From: Acidobacteriota bacterium
Lineage (GTDB): Bacteria > Acidobacteriota > Terriglobia > Acidiferrales > UBA7541
Assembly: GCA_003131985.1 (NCBI GenBank)
Contig: PKWH01000099.1
Span: 2,785 to 8,984, forward strand
Length of the DNA: 6,200 bases
Reading direction: 5' to 3'
Shown here piece after piece: positions 1 to 6,200 of the stretch. Position 1 is the stretch's first letter, and each line of letters opens with the position of its first letter. A model generated the notes under the pieces. The model saw nothing but the letters and a program-made list of their open reading frames with translations, made no database searches and was not told where the DNA came from. A program made the position numbers and the translations under genes.

Positions 1-210
1 GCCGTGGTCGTCTTGCCGCCGCCTGCCGTGGTCGTCTTAGCGCCGCCCGCCGTAGTTGTCTTAGCGCCGCCGGCTGTGGTTGTCTTGGCACCGCCGCTCG
101 TGGTTGTCTTGGCGCCACCTGCCGTGGTTGCGTGGGAGCCGCCCGCCGTGGTCGTCTTGGCGCCGCCGGCCGTAGTCGTATGGGAGCCGCCACTGGTGGT
201 TGTCTTGCCA
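1..210 (-). repeat. 24-bp in-frame coding tandem repeat, eight full units plus a decayed ninth
   Basis: Read on the plus strand, units of exactly 24 bases start at 1, 25, 49, 73, 97, 121, 145 and 169. A decayed ninth copy starts at 193. Each unit encodes eight residues on the minus strand. Differences are mostly at third codon positions, plus a swap of the dipeptide Ala-Lys for Ser-His. The units at 121-144 and 169-192 carry the Ser-His version and the rest carry Ala-Lys or Gly-Lys. The most uniform copies lie nearest the left edge and the most diverged lie next to the signal peptide. That pattern fits expansion at the distal side. The array probably continues outside the window. Confidence 0.9.
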
Positions 211-383
211 GACGTATTTGCGTGCGAGCCGCCGGATGAAGATTTTGCCGGTGCGGAGGAATGCGAACCACCTCCACCTGAAGATTTATTTTTCTGGCCC
301 CAAGCGAAACTAGGAACCATGAGCAAAATCAGGAATACCACGAATTTCCCGGCGATATTTCTACCTGGATGGACCAATTTCAT
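1..383 (-). CDS. Secreted Thr/Gly-rich tandem-repeat protein, N-terminal part (runs off left edge)
   Basis: 127 codons are visible, starting at ATG 383-381. The start is well supported by AGGAG at 394-390, 6 nt upstream. Residues 1-30 form a signal peptide: a basic N-terminus (MKLVHPGRNIAGK), a hydrophobic core (FVVFLILLMV) and a likely cleavage site near PSFAWG-QKN. A short Ser/Gly/His linker follows. From about residue 56 the protein is built from eight-residue units of the form GG(AK or SH)TTTA, with Ser or Ala replacing some positions. The repeats are still running at base 1, so the C-terminus is unseen. It should be exported through Sec to the periplasm or cell surface. I do not recognise a named family. 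Similar Thr-rich exported proteins of unknown role are, from memory, common in Acidobacteriota. The proline/valine-rich open frame on the opposite strand at 4-441 is the mirror of these repeats. It has no comparable ribosome site or signal peptide. Confidence 0.8.
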   Translation of the reverse strand, partial: MKLVHPGRNIAGKFVVFLILLMVPSFAWGQKNKSSGGGGSHSSAPAKSSSGGSHANTSGKTTTSGGSHTTTAGGAKTTTAGGSHATTAGGAKTTTSGGAKTTTAGGAKTTTAGGAKTTTAGGGKTTT

Positions 384-389
384 CGTTAT

Positions 390-394
390 CTCCT
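390..394 (-). promoter_or_regulatory. Ribosome binding site of the secreted repeat protein
   Basis: The minus strand reads GAGGAGATAACG directly before ATG 383-381. AGGAG is a near-perfect Shine-Dalgarno core with a 6-nt spacer. It is the strongest ribosome site in the window and decides the start, and hence the coding strand, of this low-complexity region. Confidence 0.8.
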
Positions 395-659
395 CTTTTT
401 GGAAACCTTGTCTTTTCACTTCGGCTAGCAAGAATGTTTAACCCTAAATAATTCCAAATATCTCGGATGGAAATGGGCTTTCTCGAAATCGAATACGCAC
501 AAGATTAAACTCACAAGAACGGCCGATAACTGAAAAAAGGAAAGGGTGCGCTCAATGCGTACTCCCGAGCGTGGACAGGCAAACCTACGAAAGATACACG
601 ACTACACTTCATACGCCTCCGAAAAACTCATTACCACGGGAACAGCCCCCAATTGTGGA

Positions 660-689
660 ACTATAATCCCAGCTTTAACAGACTGTCAA
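660..689 (-). promoter_or_regulatory. Sigma-70-type promoter, TTGACA-18-TATAGT
   Basis: On the minus strand a perfect -35 hexamer TTGACA (689-684) is followed, after an 18-base spacer, by TATAGT (665-660), which matches five of six -10 consensus bases. Transcription would start near base 653 and run leftward into the secreted repeat protein. The -35 box lies 16 bases past the TAG stop of the upstream gene. The repeat protein therefore has its own strong promoter rather than depending only on read-through. The call rests on sequence match alone. Confidence 0.6.
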
Positions 690-705
690 TTCCAAACGAA
701 ATTGC

Positions 706-3700
706 CTAGGACTGCACAACAGGAGCGGGCATTTGAGGTTCGACGCCGCGCCATCCCACCGGACGTCCCTGGACCGCTTCTTTCAAAGCGCGGAAGAGCA
801 CGACGTACATCATCTGGCGATAGTAAAAGCGCTGAAGAATTAGCGGCGCGAGGAGAGTCCAGTCTTCATTCTTCTCCAGCGCAAACGCCACAACGCAGGT
901 CAGGAGGTCAATTAGCATGAAGATGGCGAAGAAAACCAAAGAGCGCTCGACATCCTGAAGCGTCCAGAGTTGCGGAAGACGGGCGATTCGAAGCTGCGCG
1001 AGGCCCCAGAGAGCTATAGACAGTATGAATAGGAGATCGATCACGGGGGAAACCAGCGGAAGAATAATCTGGAAAAGAAAAATGTTAGGGATGGCGACCC
1101 AACCCAAAGTGCCGTAGCGCGGCTTGCCCACCGCGTCTCGATGCTTCCACACGGCTTGCAGCGTGCCGAAAGTCCAGCGGAATCGCTGGCGAATCAGGGC
1201 TTCCACGGTGTCCGGGACTTCGGTGCGCCCGATGGCGTCTTCGTCATACAGAATTTTCCAGCCGTTACGGCGGATCGTCAGCGTGAGATCAGTGTCTTCC
1301 GCAACTGTGTCGCCCGAAAATCCGCCATTGGCGCGAAGCAAATCCGCGCGCCAGGCACCCGCCGCTCCGGGCACCACAGGAATGCAGTTCAGCAAATCGA
1401 AAGCGCGCTTTTCGAGATTCTGACTCGTGATGTACTCGAGCGCTTGCCAGCGCGTGAGCCATTTATTCCGGTTCATCACTTTCACGTTGCCGGCGACAGC
1501 GCCGACTTTAGGGTTTACGAAATGACGCACGAGGCGCGGGACCGCTTCCGGATCCACGATGGTATCAGCGTCAATCGAAACAACGATCTCGCCGGTCGCT
1601 TCAGAAAGCGCATGATTGAGCGCCGCAGGCTTGCCGCGATTCGGTTGCAGTAAGAGACGTACGCGAGGGTCGGCAGCGAAATTGGAGCGGACGAGTTCGG
1701 CGGTGTGATCGGTGGAACCGTCGTCTATTACGAGAATTTCAAGTTTCGGATAAACGGAAGCAAGCGCCGAGCGCACCGTATCGACGATGACCGATTCCTC
1801 GTTATATGCCGGAATCATAACGGTGACGTCCGGCTTGTATTCGGGATGATCCGCCGGGTTGGGCCTGAGTTTTTCGGCGAGCGCCAGCAAGCCGATGATA
1901 AGAGCGCGTGCGCTGACGAGCAAAATTCCTGTGATGAATATGAATGCTATGCCGGAACGGAACCAGCGGAAGGCTTCAAAGGCGAAGGCATCGGCGCGAG
2001 CGAGCAGCCACTCTTCGTGAGTGAGCGGCGGCATCACTTGGGCGCGCGTTTGGCCCAGCAGAGTTGCCACCGAAACGAATTCGAAACCCTTGGCGCGCAA
2101 GCCGTCAATGATTTGCGGCAGCGCGATGAGGGTGTGACTGCGGTCGCCGCCCCCGTCGTGCATCAGGATGATATTTCCCTTGCCGGTTTGGGCATCGGCC
2201 ATCACCCGTTGGACGATGGTATCCACGGGCGGAGGCGCGCCACCCTCCGCTTCGCCCCAATCATGTGGATCGATTTGTGCGCCGACGATGATGTAACCCA
2301 TGGATTGCGGAACGGGAAGCATCGCAATTTCACTGGCCGTTTCGGGCTGGTGATCAATGCCGAATGGCGGCCGAAAAAGAAGAGTTTTCACTCCCAGGTT
2401 ACTCTCCAGGAGAAGCTCGGTAAGATTCAACTCAAATTGAAGAGCGGATTTCGAAACGTTCTCAAAATCAGGGTGCGTGAATGTATGGTTTCCCACCTCA
2501 TTCCCCAGGTCAAATTCACGCTTCACGACCCCGGGATACTGATTGGCGGACTCGCCTATAACGAAAAAGGCCGCGGGGGCCTGCTTCTGGTGCAGGATGT
2601 CGACGATCTTGGGCGTCCATTCGGGATCTGGACCGTCGTCGAACGTGAGCGCTACTTTGTGAGGGAGGTATCCCATTTGATCGATGCGCCAGGAGAGCGG
2701 ATAGGTTTTGAAGGTTTCGTCGGTGAAAAGATCGGTGGAAGCATCGTACTCGAATTCACGCCGGCCGCTCTGCGGAGTGTTAGTAATGCGCCAGATATCG
2801 CCTTGGCCTTCCAGAATTAAATCGTATCCAGGCGGAACGTCCTCCACTTTGCTGCGAATCGCGTCGTCGGGGTGGGTAGCGTCCCAGATGAACCAAATGG
2901 ATGGGTCTTCCATTCCCAAGCGCCACAAGGCGGTGCCGCGGACTCCGGCGCGCTCGGCGACGCGCAGTTCGTTGTAAGCCGTCAGGGCGTCGAGCATCCA
3001 CACTTGGTGCACGTTATTTTTTTCATCTTCGTAGGAATAATGCGGACTTAGGGAATCGGAATCGAACTCGACGTCCGTTTCCGATTCTACTGCGGTGACG
3101 ATGGCCTGTTGGAATGTGACGGGCTGCGCGACGGGGTGCGGAGCCGCTTTTGATTTCGCCTGCCAGTCGTAGCCGTAATTTGCGATGCCCATCACGATTT
3201 TTTCCGGAGGCACCAGCTTGGTGATGTTCTGTATGTTGGTGACGAACCAGTCCTGAGCAGCAATGGGACCTGGATCGGACGTGGGATAGTGGAAATCGTA
3301 GTTCATCAGGATCATGGCGTCGGTTTGCGCCGCCAGATACTTGTAGTCATAGCTCCAGTCCGCGGCTGGGAGCCCGATCATGAGTTTTAAATTCGCGGAG
3401 CGGAGCGATTCTCCCAGGTCGTGAATGAAACGCTGGAAATCCTCCATGCTGGATTTCGGCACTTGCTCGAAATCAACCACGATGCCCGGCTGATGCTGCT
3501 GGGTGGCGAAATCGGTGAGCGCCTTGATCAGACGTTCGCGAGATGCCGGCTGCGCCAGCATTTCCGCCATGTCCTTTATGGCCCAATCCTTCCCGTTGTA
3601 GTTGTTCACCATGGACATGATGGGGAGTTCCAGACCCGTGGCTTGCATGGACTTCATCCATGCATTCAGCTTCGTATTGCGATCAATTTCCAGGTGGCCG

Positions 3701-4092
3701 TCGGTCCATGCGGCGTGAAGAGAGTCAGGAATCAGCAAGTCGATATCGTGGTAATGAAGCTGGAGGGAAGCGAGGCTGGAGGCGTCGTCTTCTTCGTAGA
3801 AGGCGGCGCGCAGCGGATCGTAGTTCTGCGGGATTTTCCCTAAGGCTGCGATCTTGCGCTTGCGACCCCGAGTCGTTTTAGGTTTCAGCAGAGGGAGATG
3901 CGCGCGAATCGCGTGCAGACCTCCGTGCGTATCGGCCTGCAAAATATCCGGGAGCTCTGGGTTGCGGCCGACATTGATCAGAAAAATAACAAGCACGATG
4001 GTGAAGAGGCCGCCCGCGATTTCCAACACACGGCGAGTGCGCCGCCAGCGACGGCGGTCTTGATCGTAGAAAATAGGCTTGCGTTCAGGCAT
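706..4092 (-). CDS. Trimodular membrane protein: GH18-like domain, NodB/CE4 polysaccharide deacetylase, GT2 glycosyltransferase
   Basis: 1128 residues. ATG 4092 is the only possible start after the in-frame TGA at 4131-4129, with a weak Shine-Dalgarno. An Arg-rich N-terminus precedes a membrane helix at about 26-42. Residues about 80-410 are GH18-like: the catalytic strand ends VVDFE (D207, E209), with MNYD at 263-266 and ALW at 388-390. Residues about 475-690 are a NodB/CE4 deacetylase: TFDDGP 483-488, HTFTH 536-540, RPPFG 574-578, D608/D611-W612 and LMH 643-645. A hydrophobic stretch at 713-738 leads to a GT2 domain, about 755-985: DDGSTD 790-795, DAD 841-843, ED 932-933 and QRFRW 969-973. 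Membrane helices follow at about 998-1030, 1051-1072 and possibly 1083-1100. The positive-inside pattern places GH18 and NodB in the periplasm and GT2 in the cytoplasm. All hallmark GT2 and CE4 residues are present, so it probably makes and trims an N-acetylhexosamine polymer. The architecture resembles the CDD class I recall as GH18_trifunctional; the substrate is unproven. Confidence 0.92.
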   Translation of the reverse strand: MPERKPIFYDQDRRRWRRTRRVLEIAGGLFTIVLVIFLINVGRNPELPDILQADTHGGLHAIRAHLPLLKPKTTRGRKRKIAALGKIPQNYDPLRAAFYEEDDASSLASLQLHYHDIDLLIPDSLHAAWTDGHLEIDRNTKLNAWMKSMQATGLELPIMSMVNNYNGKDWAIKDMAEMLAQPASRERLIKALTDFATQQHQPGIVVDFEQVPKSSMEDFQRFIHDLGESLRSANLKLMIGLPAADWSYDYKYLAAQTDAMILMNYDFHYPTSDPGPIAAQDWFVTNIQNITKLVPPEKIVMGIANYGYDWQAKSKAAPHPVAQPVTFQQAIVTAVESETDVEFDSDSLSPHYSYEDEKNNVHQVWMLDALTAYNELRVAERAGVRGTALWRLGMEDPSIWFIWDATHPDDAIRSKVEDVPPGYDLILEGQGDIWRITNTPQSGRREFEYDASTDLFTDETFKTYPLSWRIDQMGYLPHKVALTFDDGPDPEWTPKIVDILHQKQAPAAFFVIGESANQYPGVVKREFDLGNEVGNHTFTHPDFENVSKSALQFELNLTELLLESNLGVKTLLFRPPFGIDHQPETASEIAMLPVPQSMGYIIVGAQIDPHDWGEAEGGAPPPVDTIVQRVMADAQTGKGNIILMHDGGGDRSHTLIALPQIIDGLRAKGFEFVSVATLLGQTRAQVMPPLTHEEWLLARADAFAFEAFRWFRSGIAFIFITGILLVSARALIIGLLALAEKLRPNPADHPEYKPDVTVMIPAYNEESVIVDTVRSALASVYPKLEILVIDDGSTDHTAELVRSNFAADPRVRLLLQPNRGKPAALNHALSEATGEIVVSIDADTIVDPEAVPRLVRHFVNPKVGAVAGNVKVMNRNKWLTRWQALEYITSQNLEKRAFDLLNCIPVVPGAAGAWRADLLRANGGFSGDTVAEDTDLTLTIRRNGWKILYDEDAIGRTEVPDTVEALIRQRFRWTFGTLQAVWKHRDAVGKPRYGTLGWVAIPNIFLFQIILPLVSPVIDLLFILSIALWGLAQLRIARLPQLWTLQDVERSLVFFAIFMLIDLLTCVVAFALEKNEDWTLLAPLILQRFYYRQMMYVVLFRALKEAVQGRPVGWRGVEPQMPAPVVQS

Positions 4093-4122
4093 CGGGACAA
4101 TCCAAGCTAGCCGTCCATTAAG
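4093..4122. other. 30-bp divergent intergenic gap
   Basis: Only 30 bases separate the ATG of the trimodular glycan gene (minus) from the first possible ATG of the GT-C gene (plus). Neither side shows a good Shine-Dalgarno. The gap is too short for two independent non-overlapping promoters, so promoter elements must lie partly in coding sequence, or the GT-C start is really further in, at 4150. I see no clear inverted-repeat operator. Confidence 0.6.
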
Positions 4123-4132
4123 ATGGTGTCAA
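4104..4132 (-). promoter_or_regulatory. Possible promoter of the trimodular gene, overlapping the divergent gene's start
   Basis: The minus strand shows a perfect TTGACA at 4132-4127, a 17-base spacer, then TAGCTT at 4109-4104, which matches only three of six -10 positions. If used, transcription would begin about 5 bases before ATG 4092. The mRNA would be almost leaderless, which fits the lack of a good Shine-Dalgarno there. The -35 box lies inside the first codons of the divergent gene, so the two starts could interfere. The -10 is weak, so this is tentative. Confidence 0.3.
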
Positions 4133-5541
4133 TTACTCCACACACTAAGATGCGCGTGAATGTAAGCCTCGCTGTATTGGCTGGGCTGGCCCTGCGAGTG
4201 TTCTTCGTACTGAAATTCCCCGTGACGGAATCGGGTGATGCTCCATTCTACATTGAGCTGGCCTGGAATTGGCTGAAGAAGGGAGTGTACGGATTTCCTG
4301 TAAATGGGCAGCTCACCCCGGTGGACATGCGCGTGCCGGGCTACCCGGCATTTCTCGCAGCGGTATTCGCTTTCGCGGGGAATTCTCCGCGGGCTGCGAT
4401 GTTGGCGCAAGTGGTGATGGATATGGCCACGTGCTTCTTGATTGCGCTAATCGCCGCGCGCCTTGCTCCGGAAGCTGCTCGAAGGCGCGTGACGCTGGCG
4501 GGGCTCTGGCTTGCGGCGCTATGCCCGTTCACGGCGAATTATACAGCCGTGGTGCTCACTGAAACGCTGACGATATTTCTCACTACGCTGGCGATTTTGA
4601 TTTTGCTCGAAACCGAACTCGGCAGAAAGATCGACGCGGCCTCCGGCGTTGGATTTACGAAGGCGCTTTTGAATCCATGGTTCCTCGCCGGAATCGTGGT
4701 GGGATTCGGCGCTCTGGTGCGCCCGGAAACGCCGCTCCTGCTTCTTGCCGCTGGTTTGGTGATGGCGAGGAAGTGGTGGCGGCCGGCGAATTGGACGAGA
4801 CTTTTGCGCGCGGGTTTGTTGCTCGCAGTTGGAATGATACTGCCGCTGGTGCCTTGGGCGGCGCGCAACTGGCGTACGCTGCACGATGTGCAATTCCTGG
4901 CGCCGCGATACAGCGAATTGCCCGGTGAATACACTCCGCTCGGGTTCAGCGCCTGGACCAATACTTGGCTGTGGCACTTCCGCGACGTATATCTCACGCA
5001 TTGGAAACTTAACGAGGAAGAAATTCCGATTGACGACATTCCTGCTTCCGCCTTCGACTCGCCCCAAGAACGAGGGCGAGTTTCCGATTTGCTGGATGAT
5101 TATAATGAAGAGCTGACGGTTGGGCCGGCGCTGGACCAGCAGTTTCGCGAGATTGCGCACGAACGAACAGACCGGCATCCGCTGCGCACGTATCTTGAAA
5201 TTCCGTTTCTGCGCGCGCTCACTTTATGGTTCACGCCTCGAATAGAGCTGCTTCCTTATTCCGGCCATTTGCGGCCCGTGCGTGTGGAATGGGAGGACGA
5301 CCGTCCGGATTTTCTTACGACGCTAAGTTTGGTTGCCGCGAATTTTGTTTATTTGGGGATGGCGTTGGCGGGAGCTTGGATTGCGCGGCGGCAACCTGGC
5401 ACGGGATTTTTGATTGCGTTCATCATTCTGCGCACTGCATTCTTCACGACGTTTGTTGAAACGCCGGAGCCGCGTTACGTGCTGGAATGTTTTCCCGCCG
5501 TGATCGCATTGGGCGCGCAGGTTTTTGCCGGCCGCCGTTAA
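4123..5541 (+). CDS. Polytopic GT-C glycosyltransferase, GT39/ArnT-like
   Basis: 472 residues, a normal length for bacterial GT39/PMT-like enzymes. These transfer sugar from a polyprenyl-phosphate donor to lipid, glycan or protein on the outer face of the inner membrane. Helices are visible at about 13-31, 90-113, 124-145, 147-163, 187-215 (probably two), 229-247, 400-420, 428-446 and 455-468. The first external loop holds E36-S-G-D39, the usual place of the catalytic acid. R70 and PGYP (72-75) follow, a common GT-C loop signature. A large Trp-rich soluble segment spans about 250-398. EPRY (449-452), just before the last helix, resembles the substrate-side Arg-Tyr of the family. ATG 4123 is the first start after the in-frame TAG at 4108-4110. 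ATG 4150 (residue 10) is an equally plausible start because neither has a clear ribosome site. It is divergent from the glycan gene, suggesting envelope glycan work. Donor and acceptor cannot be read from sequence. Confidence 0.8.
   Translation: MVSITPHTKMRVNVSLAVLAGLALRVFFVLKFPVTESGDAPFYIELAWNWLKKGVYGFPVNGQLTPVDMRVPGYPAFLAAVFAFAGNSPRAAMLAQVVMDMATCFLIALIAARLAPEAARRRVTLAGLWLAALCPFTANYTAVVLTETLTIFLTTLAILILLETELGRKIDAASGVGFTKALLNPWFLAGIVVGFGALVRPETPLLLLAAGLVMARKWWRPANWTRLLRAGLLLAVGMILPLVPWAARNWRTLHDVQFLAPRYSELPGEYTPLGFSAWTNTWLWHFRDVYLTHWKLNEEEIPIDDIPASAFDSPQERGRVSDLLDDYNEELTVGPALDQQFREIAHERTDRHPLRTYLEIPFLRALTLWFTPRIELLPYSGHLRPVRVEWEDDRPDFLTTLSLVAANFVYLGMALAGAWIARRQPGTGFLIAFIILRTAFFTTFVETPEPRYVLECFPAVIALGAQVFAGRR
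5538..5541. other. Shared TTAA: overlapping stop codons of convergent genes
   Basis: The plus-strand gene ends with TAA at 5539-5541, and the minus-strand gene ends with TAA read from 5540-5538. The palindromic TTAA therefore supplies both stops. There is no space for a terminator, so each transcript must extend antisense into its neighbour. Confidence 0.9.
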
Positions 5542-6200
5542 GCTTCCTCAACTGGCTCGGGGTGAACCGTCAGGCGGAAAATCTGCGGAAATCTTTCCTT
5601 TACGCGGTCTTCCAGGGCGGCGGTGATGTCGTGAACCGCCGTGATGGGAAGACCTCCGTCCATGGCGCAATGGCAGGAGACCAGAATTTTGTGATCGGCG
5701 CTGCGCACGCGAACGTCGTGGCAATCCACCAGCTCGTGATATTCGGCTTGCAGTGAATTCAGAAAATGCTGGACCGAGCGCGAAAGCTCCTTCATTTCTT
5801 CGGCACCTCCAATTTTCACACCGAGCGGTTCGATGTGAATGTTAACGCGCGCTCCCGGGTCGGTAGCTTGCAGGATTTCATTTTCAAGTTCCGTAGCGCG
5901 ACGATGGGCCTCGCGCAAGCTCGATCCTTCTTCCACTTCCAGATGCAGCTCGATGAAAAGATGCCCGTCGTATTGGTTCGCCGATATTTCGTGAACGGCG
6001 AGGCCGCGGCGTTGAGCTATCGCGCGAATGGTTTCAAAGGGGTGCTCGTTTTGCCGGGCGCGCGGCTCGACGTGCACCACCACGTCCGCGGGAACAATCT
6101 GGCCAATGCGCTTCTCGACCGAATCGCTGGCGGCGTGGGCCTGCTCGAGACTGGCTGTGCGCGGCACGCTGATGGTGACGTCTACGAAATATCGCTGGCC
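5538..6200 (-). CDS. Cation diffusion facilitator (CDF) metal exporter, C-terminal cytoplasmic tail (5' part off right edge)
   Basis: The frame is open to the right edge, giving 220 visible residues and TAA at 5540-5538. The GTG at 6167 is not the real start, because the 11 codons before it (GQRYFVDVTIS) continue the domain. The visible part resembles the ZT_dimer domain of CDF transporters such as FieF/YiiP, which export divalent metals by proton antiport and bind metal in this cytoplasmic domain. Three repeats are visible. Each has a strand, then an Ala-His or Val-His helix start (21-22, 98-99, 189-190), then a closing strand ending HVEP, HIEP or HPEP (43-46, 122-125, 213-216). Ordinary family members have one such domain. 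Repeat 3 begins with a Cys/His cluster: C160-H161 and C176-H177-C178. The transmembrane domain should lie just beyond base 6200. The gene converges on the GT-C gene and overlaps it by 4 bases. The metal cannot be told. Confidence 0.82.
   Translation of the reverse strand, partial: GQRYFVDVTISVPRTASLEQAHAASDSVEKRIGQIVPADVVVHVEPRARQNEHPFETIRAIAQRRGLAVHEISANQYDGHLFIELHLEVEEGSSLREAHRRATELENEILQATDPGARVNIHIEPLGVKIGGAEEMKELSRSVQHFLNSLQAEYHELVDCHDVRVRSADHKILVSCHCAMDGGLPITAVHDITAALEDRVKERFPQIFRLTVHPEPVEEA

Larger units (their letters stand above)
384..705. other. Intergenic region with promoter and long leader of the repeat protein
   Basis: These 322 bases separate the stop codon of the trimodular glycan protein from the start of the secreted repeat protein, both on the minus strand. 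The stretch is visibly more AT-rich than its flanks. It holds a sigma-70-like promoter at 660-689 and a predicted untranslated leader of roughly 270 nt. In the leader are a 33-codon open frame (612-511, minus) with GGAGG only 3 nt before its ATG, a small inverted repeat TTCCA/TGGAA at 452-472, and the ribosome site at 390-394. I see no GC-rich hairpin followed by a T-run on the minus strand, so the upstream gene has no obvious intrinsic terminator here. I could not match the leader to a riboswitch class. Confidence 0.6.

Noticed and set aside
1..210. Direct repeats considered as a CRISPR array
   Set aside because: The units are contiguous, in frame, and have no spacers. They are codon-level protein repeats.
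4..441. Plus-strand open frame rich in VVVLAPPA repeats
   Set aside because: It is the complement of the GG(AK)TTTA repeats. The minus strand has a signal peptide and a strong ribosome site at the right distance, and the plus frame has neither. Its tail after the repeats looks random.
570..600. Plus-strand ACAGGCAAACC...CGAAAG resembling the start of a c-di-GMP-I (GEMM) riboswitch
   Set aside because: The arms around GAAA do not pair, and the expected GGACGCAAAGCC block is missing. On this strand no gene follows for over 3 kb.
634..658. CCAC/GTGG plus GGG/CCC inverted repeat next to the promoter
   Set aside because: It spans the predicted transcription start, so the full hairpin would not be in the RNA. 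The stem is short and asymmetrically bulged, and there is no T-run to make a terminator.
1705..2820. 371-codon plus-strand open frame inside the deacetylase/GT2 region
   Set aside because: It is antisense to a gene with complete catalytic motifs in the other frame. The translation has no recognisable domain and is typical of shadow frames in GC-rich genes.
4519..5178. Minus-strand open frames across the GT-C gene
   Set aside because: Arg/Pro/Gln-rich random-looking translations opposite a clear polytopic membrane protein.
5538..6167. GTG at 6167 as the start of a 209-residue complete protein
   Set aside because: The reading frame stays open to the window edge, and the 11 codons before the GTG complete the first beta-strand of the CDF tail repeat. 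The gene is therefore cut by the window.

Overview
The window looks like chromosomal DNA of a free-living Gram-negative soil or sediment bacterium. My best guess is Acidobacteriota, based on three things: the three-domain envelope glycan protein, the Thr-rich secreted repeat protein, and a cation diffusion facilitator with a long repeated C-terminal tail. This is an inference from gene style, not a database match. Apart from one intergenic stretch of about 320 bases, the window is densely coding. I see no rRNA, tRNA, CRISPR, insertion sequence or phage gene.

Layout from left to right. (1) 1-383, minus strand: the N-terminal part of a secreted low-complexity protein. It has a signal peptide followed by 24-base, eight-residue Thr/Gly repeats that run off the left edge. 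(2) 384-705: a non-coding gap that holds a near-consensus sigma-70 promoter (minus strand) and a leader of roughly 270 nt feeding gene 1. (3) 706-4092, minus strand: an 1128-residue membrane protein that joins a GH18-like domain, a NodB/CE4 polysaccharide deacetylase and a processive GT2 glycosyltransferase. (4) A 30-bp divergent gap, 4093-4122. (5) 4123-5541, plus strand: a polytopic GT-C (GT39/ArnT-like) glycosyltransferase. (6) 5538-6200, minus strand: the C-terminal tail of a cation diffusion facilitator, made of three tandem ferredoxin-like repeats, whose membrane part lies beyond the right edge. Genes 5 and 6 converge and share a TTAA that encodes both stop codons.

How they may work together: gene 3 looks like a one-polypeptide exopolysaccharide machine, with synthesis in the cytoplasm and deacetylation and hydrolysis on the outer face of the inner membrane. 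It is a covalent counterpart of the PgaC synthase plus PgaB deacetylase/hydrolase division of labour. The divergent GT-C enzyme would use lipid-linked sugars on the same side of the membrane. The Thr-rich exported protein next door is a plausible surface partner or glycosylation substrate, but that link is only a hypothesis. The metal exporter appears unrelated and is simply a convergent neighbour.
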